64,000 bases of DNA from Microthrixaceae bacterium (GTDB lineage: Bacteria; Actinomycetota; Acidimicrobiia; Acidimicrobiales; Iamiaceae): contig JADJDU010000001.1 of the NCBI GenBank assembly GCA_016702505.1, positions 558,001 through 622,000 of the forward strand, given 5' to 3'. Below, one piece after another: positions 45,356 to 56,007 of this stretch. The position numbers and the translations under genes were made by a program. Below the pieces are notes generated by a model. It was not told where the DNA came from. It searched no databases and saw only the letters and a list, made by a program, of their open reading frames with translations. How positions within the stretch are numbered: the stretch's first letter is position 1; each line of letters opens with the position of its first letter.

Positions 45356-46801
45356 ATGACCGCACCGTCTGACATCCAGGGCGAACCTCGCCGCTACCTC
45401 ATCCGTACGTTCGGATGTCAGATGAACGAGCACGACTCCGAGCGGATCGCGGGACTGTTCGAGGCCGACGGGCTGGTGGCCGCAGCCGATCAGGACGATG
45501 CCGACGTGATCGTGTTGAACACGTGCTGCATCCGTGAGAACGCCGACAACAAGCTCTACGGCACGCTCGGCCACCTCAAGTCGTTGAAGGACCAGCGGCC
45601 TGGTCTGGAGATCGTTGTCAGCGGCTGCCTGGCTCAAAAGGACCAGACCTCGATCCGCGAGCGGGCACCGTATGTGGACCTGGTGTTCGGGACCCACAAC
45701 GTTCACCGGGCCGCCGAGCTTCTTCGCCGGGCTCGCAAGGAAGGACCTCTCACCGAGATTCTCGAAGCGACCGTCGCCGATGACGCCGAACTGTTCCCGT
45801 CGGCCATGCCGGCCCGGCGTGAGCTCGGCCACGCCGCCTGGGTCACCATCCAGATCGGCTGCGACAACTCGTGCGCCTTTTGCATCGTCCCCGCGGTACG
45901 AGGCGAGGAGATCTCCCGGCCCTACGAGCGGCTGGTCGATGAGGTGCGTGACCTGGCTGGGGATGGCGTCACCGAGGTCACGTTGTTGGGTCAGAACGTG
46001 AACTCCTACGGCCGAGACCTCACCCTCGCTGCCCGTCAGGCCGGAGACCAGTCGGTGAAAGTGCGCCCGCTGTTCGCTGACCTGCTGCGGTCGGTCGGAG
46101 CGGTGGAAGGGATTCGTCGGGTTCGATTCACCAGCCCGCACCCCAAGGATCTCCGGCCCGAGACCATTGCAGCCATGGCTGAGACCCCAGAGGTGTGCGA
46201 ACACCTCCACCTGCCGCTCCAGTCGGGCAGCAACCGGGTGTTGGCCGCGATGCACCGTGGCTACACCGCCGAGCGCTATCTGGAGCGGGTTGCCGACGCT
46301 CGAGCAGCCATTCCAGGCCTAGCGGTCACCACCGACCTGATCGTCGGGTTTCCGGGCGAGACCGAGGACGATTTCGACCAGACGCTGGCTGTGGCCGCGG
46401 CCGCCGAGTACGACTCGGCGTACACCTTCATCTATTCGCCTCGCCCTGGTACCGAGGCGGCCGAGATGGTCGATCAGTTCGTCGATCCCGACGTGGTCGC
46501 AGACCGGTTCGACCGGCTGAAGGTGGTGCTGGAGCGTTCGGCTCTGGCCAAGCACGAGGCACGGATCGGACGGGTGGAGGAGGTGGTGGTCGAAGGGCCA
46601 TCCCGTAAGGACCCCTCGGTCCTCACCGGCCGCACCCGCCAGAACAAGCTCGTCCACTTCGCCGGGGTAGCGCCGATCCGTGTCGGCTCCTACGCCGAGG
46701 TGACCGTGACCGGGGCGGCCCCTCACTTCTTGAGAGGTGAGCTGGTCGGTGTGACCGCAGCGGCCACCCACCGCACCCGTATTGCAGTGGTGGCCGGCTG
46801 A
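45356..46801 (+). CDS. miaB: tRNA-2-methylthio-N6-dimethylallyladenosine synthase MiaB
   Basis: 481 residues. MiaB adds the methylthio group to i6A37 of tRNA. N-terminal domain: IRTFGCQMNEHDSERIAGL, VLNTCCIRENADNK and VVSGCLAQK with the three auxiliary-cluster Cys. Radical SAM domain: IQIGCDNSCAFCIVPAVRG with CxxxCxxC. The TRAM domain forms the end. FGCQMNEHDSE is MiaB-specific. miaA, which makes its substrate, follows immediately. Confidence 0.96.
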   Translation: MTAPSDIQGEPRRYLIRTFGCQMNEHDSERIAGLFEADGLVAAADQDDADVIVLNTCCIRENADNKLYGTLGHLKSLKDQRPGLEIVVSGCLAQKDQTSIRERAPYVDLVFGTHNVHRAAELLRRARKEGPLTEILEATVADDAELFPSAMPARRELGHAAWVTIQIGCDNSCAFCIVPAVRGEEISRPYERLVDEVRDLAGDGVTEVTLLGQNVNSYGRDLTLAARQAGDQSVKVRPLFADLLRSVGAVEGIRRVRFTSPHPKDLRPETIAAMAETPEVCEHLHLPLQSGSNRVLAAMHRGYTAERYLERVADARAAIPGLAVTTDLIVGFPGETEDDFDQTLAVAAAAEYDSAYTFIYSPRPGTEAAEMVDQFVDPDVVADRFDRLKVVLERSALAKHEARIGRVEEVVVEGPSRKDPSVLTGRTRQNKLVHFAGVAPIRVGSYAEVTVTGAAPHFLRGELVGVTAAATHRTRIAVVAG

Positions 46802-46805
46802 GCCG

Positions 46806-47769
46806 ATGGTCGTCCCAGACGGGATGCGCCCCATCGCACTGGTCGGTACCACGGCGTCGGGCAAGTCGGCTCTGGCCATGGAGGTGGCGAGACGGTTCGG
46901 TGATGTGGAACTGGTGTCGGTCGACTCGATGCAGGTGTACCGGGGAATGGACATCGGCACGGCCAAGCCGACTCAGGCCGATCAGGCCGAGGTCGTCCAC
47001 CATGTCATCGACGTGGTGGACCCGTGGGAGCCATATGAGGTCCATTCGTTCCAGCGGGCGGTGGCCGACGCACTCGCCGACATCTCGGCTCGTGGTCGGC
47101 GGGCGTTGCTGGTGGGGGGAACCGGCCTCTACCTGCGGGCAGTGATCGACGGATTCGAGATCCCCGGTCGGTTCCCAGAAGTTGCGGCCGAACTCGATTC
47201 CACACCTGACGCCGAGGCGGAGACGGTGGCTCTGCACCAGCGGTTAGCGCTGGTCGACCCCTGCCGCGGCACGTATGGAACCCACCAACCGCCGCCGGGT
47301 GATCAGGGCCCTGGAGGTGTGCATCGGCAGTGGTCGACCGTTCTCCTCGTTCGGGCCCGGGCTGGATGCCTACGCCGACACGCCGGTCCACCTGGTCGGC
47401 ATTCGCCTGCCACAGCCAGTGGTGGCAGATCGGATCGAGCAGCGCTACCACCAGCAGATGACCGATGGGTTCCTCGCCGAGGTAGAGGGGCTGAGATCGG
47501 GTCCGCCCTTGAGTCGCACCGCCGGTCAGGCCCTCGGCTACCGAGAACTCCTGGCCCACCTGACCGCCGCCGACAACGGTGACAGCACGCCCACGATCGA
47601 GCAGGCCGTGGATGAGGCCATACGCCGTACCCGGGCCTTTGCTCGACGGCAGCGGGCCTGGTTCCGGCGTGATCCCCGCATCAGATGGCTCGACGCAGCG
47701 ACCGATCCCCACGTTGTCATCGGCGAGATGATCGACCTGGTCGAATCTCACTGGCGTCACGTGAGCTGA
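46806..47769 (+). CDS. miaA: tRNA dimethylallyltransferase MiaA, broken by one extra base in this sequence
   Basis: MiaA prenylates A37 of tRNAs reading UNN codons. The first frame has ALVGTTASGKSALAMEVARRFGDVELVSVDSMQVYRGMDIGTAKPT and LLVGGTGLYLRAVIDGF, then loses homology after LHQRLALVDP. The second frame continues PAAARMEPTNRRRVIRALEV, QALGYRELLAHL and TRAFARRQRAWFRRDPRIRWLD, the MiaA end. Removing one C from CCCC at 47258-47261 joins them to about 320 residues. Starts at 46806 or 46824 are both plausible. It follows miaB by four bases. Confidence 0.9.
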
Positions 47770-47892
47770 ACCGAGGCATCACCCGCGTTCAGGTGACCCT
47801 GGCAGCGACGACGGCCCTACCGATTGGGTCGAGTCGTGAGATGGGCCGAGGGCCGGTTGGCTCTGCGCCGAGGCCCGAAAGCGGTGGCCAGA
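47770..47892. repeat. Short gap with possible repeat-tail remnant
   Basis: Sequence at about 47770-47835 (AACCGAGGCATCACCC..., GCAGCGACGACGGCCCTACCGATTGGGTC) loosely resembles the tail of the modular repeat, but the stem is lost. No gene is seen. Confidence 0.3.
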
Positions 47893-48684
47893 TCAGGTAG
47901 CAGGGTGGTCGTGGACGACGATGTTTCCACGGGTTGTGACCTGGCCGGTGGCCGCATACTCCGACGGTTCGGGGCAGACGTCAACGGGTGCACCGATGGT
48001 CGTGGTCGATACTCTGTCGCCGGTGGCGCCGTTGTCTTCTACGAAGATGATCCTCGGCACCAAGGGGATCTCGGGGTCGTACTCGGTCGCATCGGCGATG
48101 AAGCCGATCACCGCCTGGTTGCCGACGACGCGCATGCAGGTGATGGGACCTTCGTCTGGGACCCGGAAGTAGGCGACCCCGGGCATGGCCTGGACCATTC
48201 CGTCGATGAGCCCGCCTGACGGATCGCTGGACACATCGGTGTAGACGCCTTTGACGTAGCCGAGTTGGGGGATCTCCTCGACGATTCCCGTCCCCGTCAC
48301 CGAGTCCCGTCCGGTCCCGGTGGTCAGTTGGTAGGTGGTGGCACAGTTGGCCGACCCTCCCACCGGTCCGGCGCATGTCCGGTAGTAGTAGGTGGTCCCC
48401 TCGTTCAGGCCGTCGACAAGGCTGCTCACCGGCACAGCGTTATCGGCGTTCACGTGCGTCTGGACTTCGGGCGTCGACGATCCCAGCGCCGGCGTTGGGC
48501 CGTACTCGAACCACCAGCGGGTGGTCCCGGCCTCTTCGCTGTAAGCGCGACCGTTGAGTACCGCGGATGTGTCGTGCACTCGAGAGGCAGGCTCGGTCAC
48601 TCCGAACTTGCACGAGGTCAACCCCGCGGTGGCCGCGGCCACCACAGCCAGACCGAGTAGCGGCTTGTGAACGGAGAATCTCAC
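47893..48684 (-). CDS. Secreted lipoprotein with fibronectin-III-like domain
   Basis: 263 residues from a GTG at 48684. Signal peptide KPLLGLAVVAAATAGLTSC ends in a plausible lipobox. The next 90 residues (RVHDTSAVLNGRAYSEEAGTTRWWFEYGPTPALGSSTP ... LVDGLNEGTTYYYRTCAG) follow the pattern of extracellular FN3-like domains with the YGPT and GTTYYYR signatures. The remaining 140 residues are unrecognised and contain two further Cys. A role at the cell surface is inferred; no enzymatic motif is seen. Confidence 0.75.
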   Translation of the reverse strand: MRFSVHKPLLGLAVVAAATAGLTSCKFGVTEPASRVHDTSAVLNGRAYSEEAGTTRWWFEYGPTPALGSSTPEVQTHVNADNAVPVSSLVDGLNEGTTYYYRTCAGPVGGSANCATTYQLTTGTGRDSVTGTGIVEEIPQLGYVKGVYTDVSSDPSGGLIDGMVQAMPGVAYFRVPDEGPITCMRVVGNQAVIGFIADATEYDPEIPLVPRIIFVEDNGATGDRVSTTTIGAPVDVCPEPSEYAATGQVTTRGNIVVHDHPAT

Positions 48685-48946
48685 GGCAGTTCCACCCTTG
48701 TCGTCCCCCCCACGGCATTCTCCGGCCCATGGTAGTGACCGTTTGAGTCCTGCGTCCGATGTCACACGCCGATGACCAAATGTCGGGCTTCTCTGATGGG
48801 GCGGAGCGAACGCCGTGAAGCCGCGGTGCTACCCGCCACCGTCGTGCCCTCGCTCACAACGCTCCATAGCGTGGGACGGGTTGTGGCGGCGCGATTGTGG
48901 AATCAAGGGTTGTCCCAGGGGTCTGGGCTGCGACACTTAGGGGACC
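48685..48946. other. Divergent intergenic region, lipoprotein gene / dapF
   Basis: 262 bases. No gene, repeat or clear operator is visible; presumably it holds the promoters of the two divergent genes. Confidence 0.4.
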
Positions 48947-49827
48947 ATGGCGTTCCACCTCACCAAGCACCACGGGCTGGGCAACGACTTCCTGGTCGTG
49001 CTCACCGACGATTCCACCTCGGCCTTCGACGGGCAGGCCTGGATCGAGCGCGCCCAGAGGTGGTGCGACCGACGTCGAGGCATCGGGGCCGATGGTCTGT
49101 TGATCGGTCTCACCTCTCCTGGTGTCGATGACGGCGGAGGCGATGGGGCGGTGGACGTGGTCATGACCCTGGTGAATGCCGATGGCTCGATTGCTGAGAT
49201 GAGTGGGAACGGGATCCGCTGTCTGGCTCAGGCCGCGGTCATGGCCGGGCTCGGGTCCGAAGGGGTGGTGACCGTCGCCACCGACGCTGGCGTCCGGACC
49301 GTGCATCACCGACCGGACCCTGCCGGGGATCCTGCCACCATCGAAGCCAGCGTCGACATGGGCCCGGCTGGTCCGGGCCCACAGGCCGATCACGCCATCG
49401 AACTGTCCGCTGGCGACTTGCCCCCGGCATCGGCCACAGCCTTGGGTTTGGACGGAGCCCGTCAAGCCACCTTCGACCTCGGCAACCCCCATCTGGTGAT
49501 CCTGGTCGACGACCCCGACGCCATCGACTTGGTGGCGGCAGGTTCCACCCACGAGGCCGCCTATTCGGCGGGCATGAACGTGCACTTCGTGGCTCCCACC
49601 CCCGGCGAGGAAGATGCCATGACGATGCGGGTGTGGGAACGGGGAGCCGGGGTCACCGAGGCGTGTGGAACCGGAGCCACCGCGGTGGCCCGAGCCGCCC
49701 ACGATTGGGGCTTGACCGGCCCGAAGGTGACCGTTCACATGCCTGGCGGAGATGTGACCGTTGACGTCGGGCCATCGATGACGCTTCATGGTCCAGCCAC
49801 CTACATAGGAAGCATCGAGGTCGAGCG

Positions 49828-49831
<4 letters not shown>
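48947..49831 (+). CDS. dapF: Diaminopimelate epimerase DapF with Ser at the first catalytic Cys position
   Basis: 294 residues. DapF interconverts LL- and meso-DAP using two cysteines. The second is present as Cys240 in GVTEACGTGATAVARAA. The first site, normally CGNG, reads EMSGNGIRCLAQ, placing Ser86 where Cys is expected, with Cys92 six residues later. HHGLGNDFLVV, RRRGIGADGLL and DLGNPHLVI are otherwise normal. The frame overlaps hflX by four bases (ATGA). The family call is secure; the substitution deserves checking. Confidence 0.92.
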
Positions 49832-51348
<1,517 letters not shown>

Positions 51349-51382
51349 AGCCGCCGCGACCCGCGCTTGTACCCTGTCGGCC

Positions 51383-52426
51383 GTGAACGACGTGACCTCC
51401 GCACTTGAGACCGACATCGAACCTGGCGCCGGGGCCTGGGGACTGGGCCTGGCCACCGTCGCCGCCGATGGACGCGTGCTGGACACCTGGTACGCCGAGG
51501 TCCACCGGGGGGTTGCCCGAGGCGTGGCCGAACACGGAGACAAGGTCGGACACAACGGCGGGTCCGCCACCCATCTACTGTCCTCGGAAGCTCTGATTGC
51601 GGCGCACGGGGTGGGCCTGGCCGCAATGGCGGGAGTCGATCCGGAGCGACAGGTGGAGACCCGAGCCGTGGTCACCTTCATCGACGATCTGTCCTCGGCA
51701 CCAGTCGACGCCCATGACGCCTACCTGCGCCTCCACCTGCTGTCGCATCGTCTGATCCGCCCCCACGGCACCAACCTGGACGGCGTGTTCGGGTTGTTGG
51801 CCAACGTGGTTTGGACCAATCAGGGGCCGTGCGCGGTGGAAGGGTTCGAACAGGTCCGGCTTCGACTCCGGGCCGCGGGACGGCCGGTCACGGTCTATGG
51901 CGTCGACAAGTTCCCACGCATGGTCGATTACGTGGTTCCCACCGGCGTACGAATCGCCGATGCCGACCGGGTCCGCCTCGGTGCCCACCTGGCCGAAGGC
52001 ACCACAGTCATGCACGAGGGGTTCTGCAACTTCAACGCCGGAACCCTGGGTGCCTCCATGGTGGAGGGCCGTATCAGCGCGGGTGTGGTGGTGGGCGACG
52101 GTAGCGACATCGGCGGTGGTGCATCGATCATGGGGACGCTCTCGGGCGGCGGCAAAGAGGTGATCTCGGTAGGCGAGGGGTGCCTGATCGGTGCCAACGG
52201 TGGCGTGGGAATCTCCTTGGGTGACCGGTGCACCGTGGAGGCCGGCCTGTACGTGACGGCGGGAACGCGGGTCTCTCTGCCCGATGGATCGGTGGTCAAG
52301 GCGGCTGACCTGTCAGGCCGAGACGACCTGTTGTTCCGCCGCAACTCCACCACCGGGGCCGTCGAGGTGCTCAGCCACACCGTCGAGTGGGGCAAGCTCA
52401 ACGCTGCGCTCCACCAGAACGACTGA
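51383..52426 (+). CDS. dapD: 2,3,4,5-tetrahydropyridine-2,6-dicarboxylate N-succinyltransferase DapD (actinobacterial class)
   Basis: 347 residues from a GTG at 51383; the longer frame begins inside hflX. DapD succinylates tetrahydrodipicolinate in lysine and cell-wall DAP synthesis. The C-terminal left-handed beta-helix shows VGVDKFPR-like VYGVDKFPRMVDYVVPTGVRIAD and NFNAGTLGASMVEGRISAGVVVGDGSDIGGGASIMGTLSGGG. MHEGFCNFNAGT is characteristic of the group found in mycobacteria and related genera. It lies between hflX and dapC. Confidence 0.94.
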   Translation: MNDVTSALETDIEPGAGAWGLGLATVAADGRVLDTWYAEVHRGVARGVAEHGDKVGHNGGSATHLLSSEALIAAHGVGLAAMAGVDPERQVETRAVVTFIDDLSSAPVDAHDAYLRLHLLSHRLIRPHGTNLDGVFGLLANVVWTNQGPCAVEGFEQVRLRLRAAGRPVTVYGVDKFPRMVDYVVPTGVRIADADRVRLGAHLAEGTTVMHEGFCNFNAGTLGASMVEGRISAGVVVGDGSDIGGGASIMGTLSGGGKEVISVGEGCLIGANGGVGISLGDRCTVEAGLYVTAGTRVSLPDGSVVKAADLSGRDDLLFRRNSTTGAVEVLSHTVEWGKLNAALHQND

Positions 52427-52437
52427 GCCGATCTGCC

Positions 52438-53559
52438 ATGTCAGGCTTCTCGCCGCCTCCCTATCCCTACGACCGGCTGACCCCTCTCAAGACCGCAGCC
52501 GAAGCCGCACCGGGTGGCCTGGTCGACCTGTCGGTGGGTACCCCTATAGACCCGCCACCGCCGGCGGTGCTGGCGGCGCTGGCGGACCCAGCCGCGGCCC
52601 GCTCCTATCCGCCCTCGGTCGGCACCGCGGCCTATCGGGCGGCGGCAGCGGGCTGGCTGGAACGTCGGCTGGGCGTGACCGTCGCCGACAGCGAGGTGGC
52701 GGCATGCATCGGAACCAAAGAGGTTGTGGCGGGGCTCCCGCACTGGCTTCGTCTTCGCCAACCCGATCGGGACACCGTCTTGTACCCGGCGGTGAGCTAC
52801 CCCACCTACGCCATGGGCGCCACCCTGGCTGGCTGTCGGGCCGTGCCCGTCCCGGTCGATGACCGGTGGCGGATCCGCCTCGACTCCATCGCCGACACCG
52901 ATGCGGCCCGGGCGCTGTGCCTGTGGGTGAACACGCCGGGCAACCCGGCCGGAGGCCTGGACGACCTGGGCGCGGCGGCGCAGTGGGGCAGAGAACGCGG
53001 CGTACCGGTGGTATCAGATGAGTGCTACGTGGAGTTCACCTGGGCCGGCCCACCTCGCTCCATCCTCCAACACGGAACCACCGGAGTGCTGGCCGTGCAC
53101 TCGTTGTCCAAGCGGTCGAACCTGGCCGGCGCCCGGATCGGCTTCTACGCCGGAGACGCCGAACTCGTTCATTACCTGTCGGAGGTGCGCAAGCACGCCG
53201 GCTTCATGCCATCGGGGCCCGAGCAGGCCGCCGGCGCAGTGGCGTGGTCAGATGATGTCCACGTCGAACAGCAACGCGACCGGTACCGGGAACGACTGTC
53301 GTTGGTGGGTGATGCCTTGCGCTCGACGGGCCTGGAGGTGACCGATCCCGACGGTGCCTTCTACCTGTGGGTACCGGCTCCGGCCGGTGATTCCTGGGGC
53401 TTGGCCCGACGTCTGGCCGAACAGTGCGGTGCCCTGGTCAGCCCCGGCGAGTTCTACGGAGATGCCGCGGCATCCCATGTTCGCCTAGCCATGGTCCAGC
53501 CCACCGACGTGCTCCGGGACCTGGCTGACCGTCTGTCCCACGCGAGGCTGGTCGGGTGA
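52438..53559 (+). CDS. dapC: N-succinyldiaminopimelate aminotransferase DapC
   Basis: 373 residues from the ATG at 52438. A fold-type I PLP aminotransferase; VHSLSKRSNLAGARIGF carries the PLP lysine in the SLSKRSN form typical of DapC. CLWVNTPGNPAGG and SDECYVEFTW are the expected cofactor contacts, and FYLWVPAPAGDSW lies near the end. It moves an amino group from glutamate to N-succinyl-2-amino-6-oxopimelate. Eleven bases separate it from dapD, and its stop overlaps the dapE start by four bases (GTGA). Confidence 0.93.
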   Translation: MSGFSPPPYPYDRLTPLKTAAEAAPGGLVDLSVGTPIDPPPPAVLAALADPAAARSYPPSVGTAAYRAAAAGWLERRLGVTVADSEVAACIGTKEVVAGLPHWLRLRQPDRDTVLYPAVSYPTYAMGATLAGCRAVPVPVDDRWRIRLDSIADTDAARALCLWVNTPGNPAGGLDDLGAAAQWGRERGVPVVSDECYVEFTWAGPPRSILQHGTTGVLAVHSLSKRSNLAGARIGFYAGDAELVHYLSEVRKHAGFMPSGPEQAAGAVAWSDDVHVEQQRDRYRERLSLVGDALRSTGLEVTDPDGAFYLWVPAPAGDSWGLARRLAEQCGALVSPGEFYGDAAASHVRLAMVQPTDVLRDLADRLSHARLVG

Positions 53560-54647
53560 CGAACTTCACGGCCATGCCCGGCTCCACCGACCTGTTGGCG
53601 CTCACCCGTGACCTGGTGGCGATTCCCTCTGAGAGCCATCACGAGGCCCCCCTGGTCGACTGGCTTCAAGGGGAGTTGTCGACCGTGCCCGGCCTGACCC
53701 TCGAACGGGTGGGCCTCAACCTGGTGGCGCGCACCAACCTCGGTCGCTCCACCCGAATCCTGCTGGCCGGCCACACCGACACGGTCCCCGCCAACGACAA
53801 CCAAACCCCACACATCGAAGGCGACGTGCTGTGGGGACTGGGAGCGACCGACATGAAGGCCGGGCTGGCGGTGATGGTCGACTTGGCCCGAACCGTCCTC
53901 GATCCGGCCGTCGACGTCACCTACGTGTTCTACGTCGGCGAGGAGGTGGCGGCCGTCCACAACGGTCTCGGCCACCTGTTCCGGGACCGTCCCGACCTGT
54001 TGGCGGCCGACGTGGCGTTGCTCGGGGAACCAACCGATGCCCTCGTCGAGGCCGGCTGTCAGGGGACGCTTCGGATGGTGGCAACCCTGACCGGCAAACG
54101 CGCCCACACGGCTCGCCCGTGGATGGGACGCAACGCCATCCACCGCCTCGGCCACCTGCTGGCCCTCGTCGAGTCCCGGCCGGTGCGAACCCCGGTCATA
54201 GACGGGTGTGAGTTCCGCGATGCCCTTCAAGCGGTCGCGGTGGAGGGAGGGGTCAGCGCCAACGTCGTTCCCGACCGGGCGTCGGTCACTCTCAACCACC
54301 GTTTCGCGCCCGACCGCACCCCGCTCGAAGCCGAGGCCGAGCTTCGTGATCTGCTGGCCCCCGTGCTCGAGGACCACGACTCCTTCGAAGTGGTCGACGT
54401 GGCACCGGCCGCGGCGCCGTCTTTGGATCATCCGGTGCTGCGGGCATTGGTCGACCGCAACCGACTCCAGGTGCGAGCCAAGCTGGGCTGGACCGACGTC
54501 GCTCGCTTCGCCGAACACGGCATCCCGGCGGCCAACTTCGGCCCCGGCGACGCCACCATTGCCCACACCGCCGAGGAGCGCGTTGCCCGAGCTCCGATCG
54601 AGAGCTGTCACCGAGCTTTGCTAGACCTGCTCACCACCGGGACCTGA
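53556..54647 (+). CDS. dapE: Succinyl-diaminopimelate desuccinylase DapE
   Basis: 363 residues from GTG. M20 metallopeptidase fold: LLAGHTDTVPAN with the first His and Asp, LWGLGATDMKAGLA with the bridging Asp, VFYVGEEVA with the catalytic Glu-Glu, and ALLGEPTDA. GKRAHTARPWMGRNAIH belongs to the lid domain, and the last metal His is in TIAHTAEE. It follows dapC directly, completing dapD-dapC-dapE of the succinylase route. Confidence 0.95.
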   Translation: MTNFTAMPGSTDLLALTRDLVAIPSESHHEAPLVDWLQGELSTVPGLTLERVGLNLVARTNLGRSTRILLAGHTDTVPANDNQTPHIEGDVLWGLGATDMKAGLAVMVDLARTVLDPAVDVTYVFYVGEEVAAVHNGLGHLFRDRPDLLAADVALLGEPTDALVEAGCQGTLRMVATLTGKRAHTARPWMGRNAIHRLGHLLALVESRPVRTPVIDGCEFRDALQAVAVEGGVSANVVPDRASVTLNHRFAPDRTPLEAEAELRDLLAPVLEDHDSFEVVDVAPAAAPSLDHPVLRALVDRNRLQVRAKLGWTDVARFAEHGIPAANFGPGDATIAHTAEERVARAPIESCHRALLDLLTTGT

Positions 54648-54649
54648 CC

Positions 54650-55342
54650 ATGGGAATGTGGCGTCGGGATCCGCTTCCCCGTCGCCGGAGCGGACCACCA
54701 GGTGAACACCAGTGGTGGGTTCCGAGTGACCAGGCCTCGGCTGAACGCGAGGTGTTGACCCGCAAGGACCTGGGTCGGGGCTGGATCCCGGCATCGATGG
54801 TCAACAACGTCGAACGCCTCCGACCGCTTGGCCACGGCCCCGCGTCCGACGTGGTGGAACAGGCGAGGGTGAGTCGACATCCCACAGGTCTGGACGAAGG
54901 CCGGGCCTGGAGACACCGTGATGCCGGCACCCTGCTGGTACTCCGGACCGACGTCTACGCCGATGACAAACCTGGCGTGGCCGATGCTCACCGCGGGGCG
55001 TGGGGTACCCATGGACCCGCGGCATTGGAGGAGACGTGGCGGGATCGGTGGCGGGAACGGGGGAGCGAACCCGGTTGGATCGAAGCCCGCCGAGTCGAGG
55101 CCTCAGCCCAGGGCGGTGGACCTGAGGCGATGATGGGCTGGGATTGGGTGCGGGTCGAAGACCACACCGCCGCCAGTGACCCGGCCCGGCGCAACGACCC
55201 GACCGCAGTTGTGGTCTATGAGTACCTCACCATCTGGGATGGTCGCCGGCAGGTGACGGCGGTGATCCGCCACCAGTTGGGTCTCGACCTCGATGAGGTC
55301 GTCTGGCGATGCCGCGCTGCCCTCACCGACGGGCGCGCCTGA
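54650..55342 (+). CDS. Conserved-looking hypothetical protein downstream of dapE
   Basis: 230 residues, two bases after dapE, cytoplasmic, with no membrane segment or signal. Trp- and Arg-rich (GEHQWWVPSDQASAEREVLTRKDLGRGWIPASMVNN). The spacing to dapE and the GC3 pattern indicate a genuine operon member. I recognise no motif or family. The end (VIRHQLGLDLDEVVWRCRAAL) is amphipathic helix. Confidence 0.7.
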   Translation: MGMWRRDPLPRRRSGPPGEHQWWVPSDQASAEREVLTRKDLGRGWIPASMVNNVERLRPLGHGPASDVVEQARVSRHPTGLDEGRAWRHRDAGTLLVLRTDVYADDKPGVADAHRGAWGTHGPAALEETWRDRWRERGSEPGWIEARRVEASAQGGGPEAMMGWDWVRVEDHTAASDPARRNDPTAVVVYEYLTIWDGRRQVTAVIRHQLGLDLDEVVWRCRAALTDGRA

Positions 55343-55520
55343 GGGCTGGTCGCGCTCCGTACACTCAGGCGTCTAGCGGATTCGGTCACGCCTCGTCCTG
55401 CTCACGGTTGACTGGAGGCTTTGCTGAGCAAGGCTCCGGCCCGGCCGTGTTCGTGGATCGGCCCGGCTGCCCGCTTGCCTCCCAACCGTTCACAACCAAC
55501 TCTCGAGGAAGCTCGCACCC

Positions 55521-55982
55521 ATGACCATCGAAATCGGCCAGACCGCTCCCGAATTCTCCCTCCGGGATCAGACCGGCGAAACCATCTCGTTGTCGGACTA
55601 TCGGGGCAAGAAGGCAGTGGCCCTCGTGTTCTACCCGTTCACCTTCACCGGCGTGTGCGAAGGCGAGCTGTGCGAGTTGCGAGACGACGTCGCCCAGTAC
55701 GACTCCGCAGACGTCCAGCTGATAGCGGTGTCCTGTGATACCCAGCCATCCCAGAAGGTGTGGGCCGCGGAGAAGGGCTGGACCTTCCCGGTTCTGTCTG
55801 ACTTCTGGCCGCACGGTGCTGTTGCCCAGGCCTATGGCGTGTTCAACGAGGCAGTGGGTTGTGCCAACCGTGGCACCTTCCTCATCGACAAGAACGGCGT
55901 GGTGGTCGATGCCTTCGCCACCGAGAGCCTGGGCGAGGCCCGAGACAAGTCCCGTTACGACGAGGCCCTGTCCAAGCTCTGA
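55521..55982 (+). CDS. AhpE-like peroxiredoxin
   Basis: 153 residues. The active site YPFTFTGVCEGELCELRD places the peroxidatic Cys46 in the TxxC setting, with Cys51 as a possible resolving residue. VSCDTQPSQKVWAAEKGWTFPVLSDFWPHG and CANRGTFLIDKNG fit the AhpE group of actinobacterial peroxiredoxins. It reduces peroxides with thiol partners such as mycoredoxin. It is distinct from the Bcp at 14956. It converges on the S8 protease gene. Confidence 0.9.
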   Translation: MTIEIGQTAPEFSLRDQTGETISLSDYRGKKAVALVFYPFTFTGVCEGELCELRDDVAQYDSADVQLIAVSCDTQPSQKVWAAEKGWTFPVLSDFWPHGAVAQAYGVFNEAVGCANRGTFLIDKNGVVVDAFATESLGEARDKSRYDEALSKL

Positions 55983-56007
55983 CCTGCCTGAACCAACCAG
56001 CAGGCTT

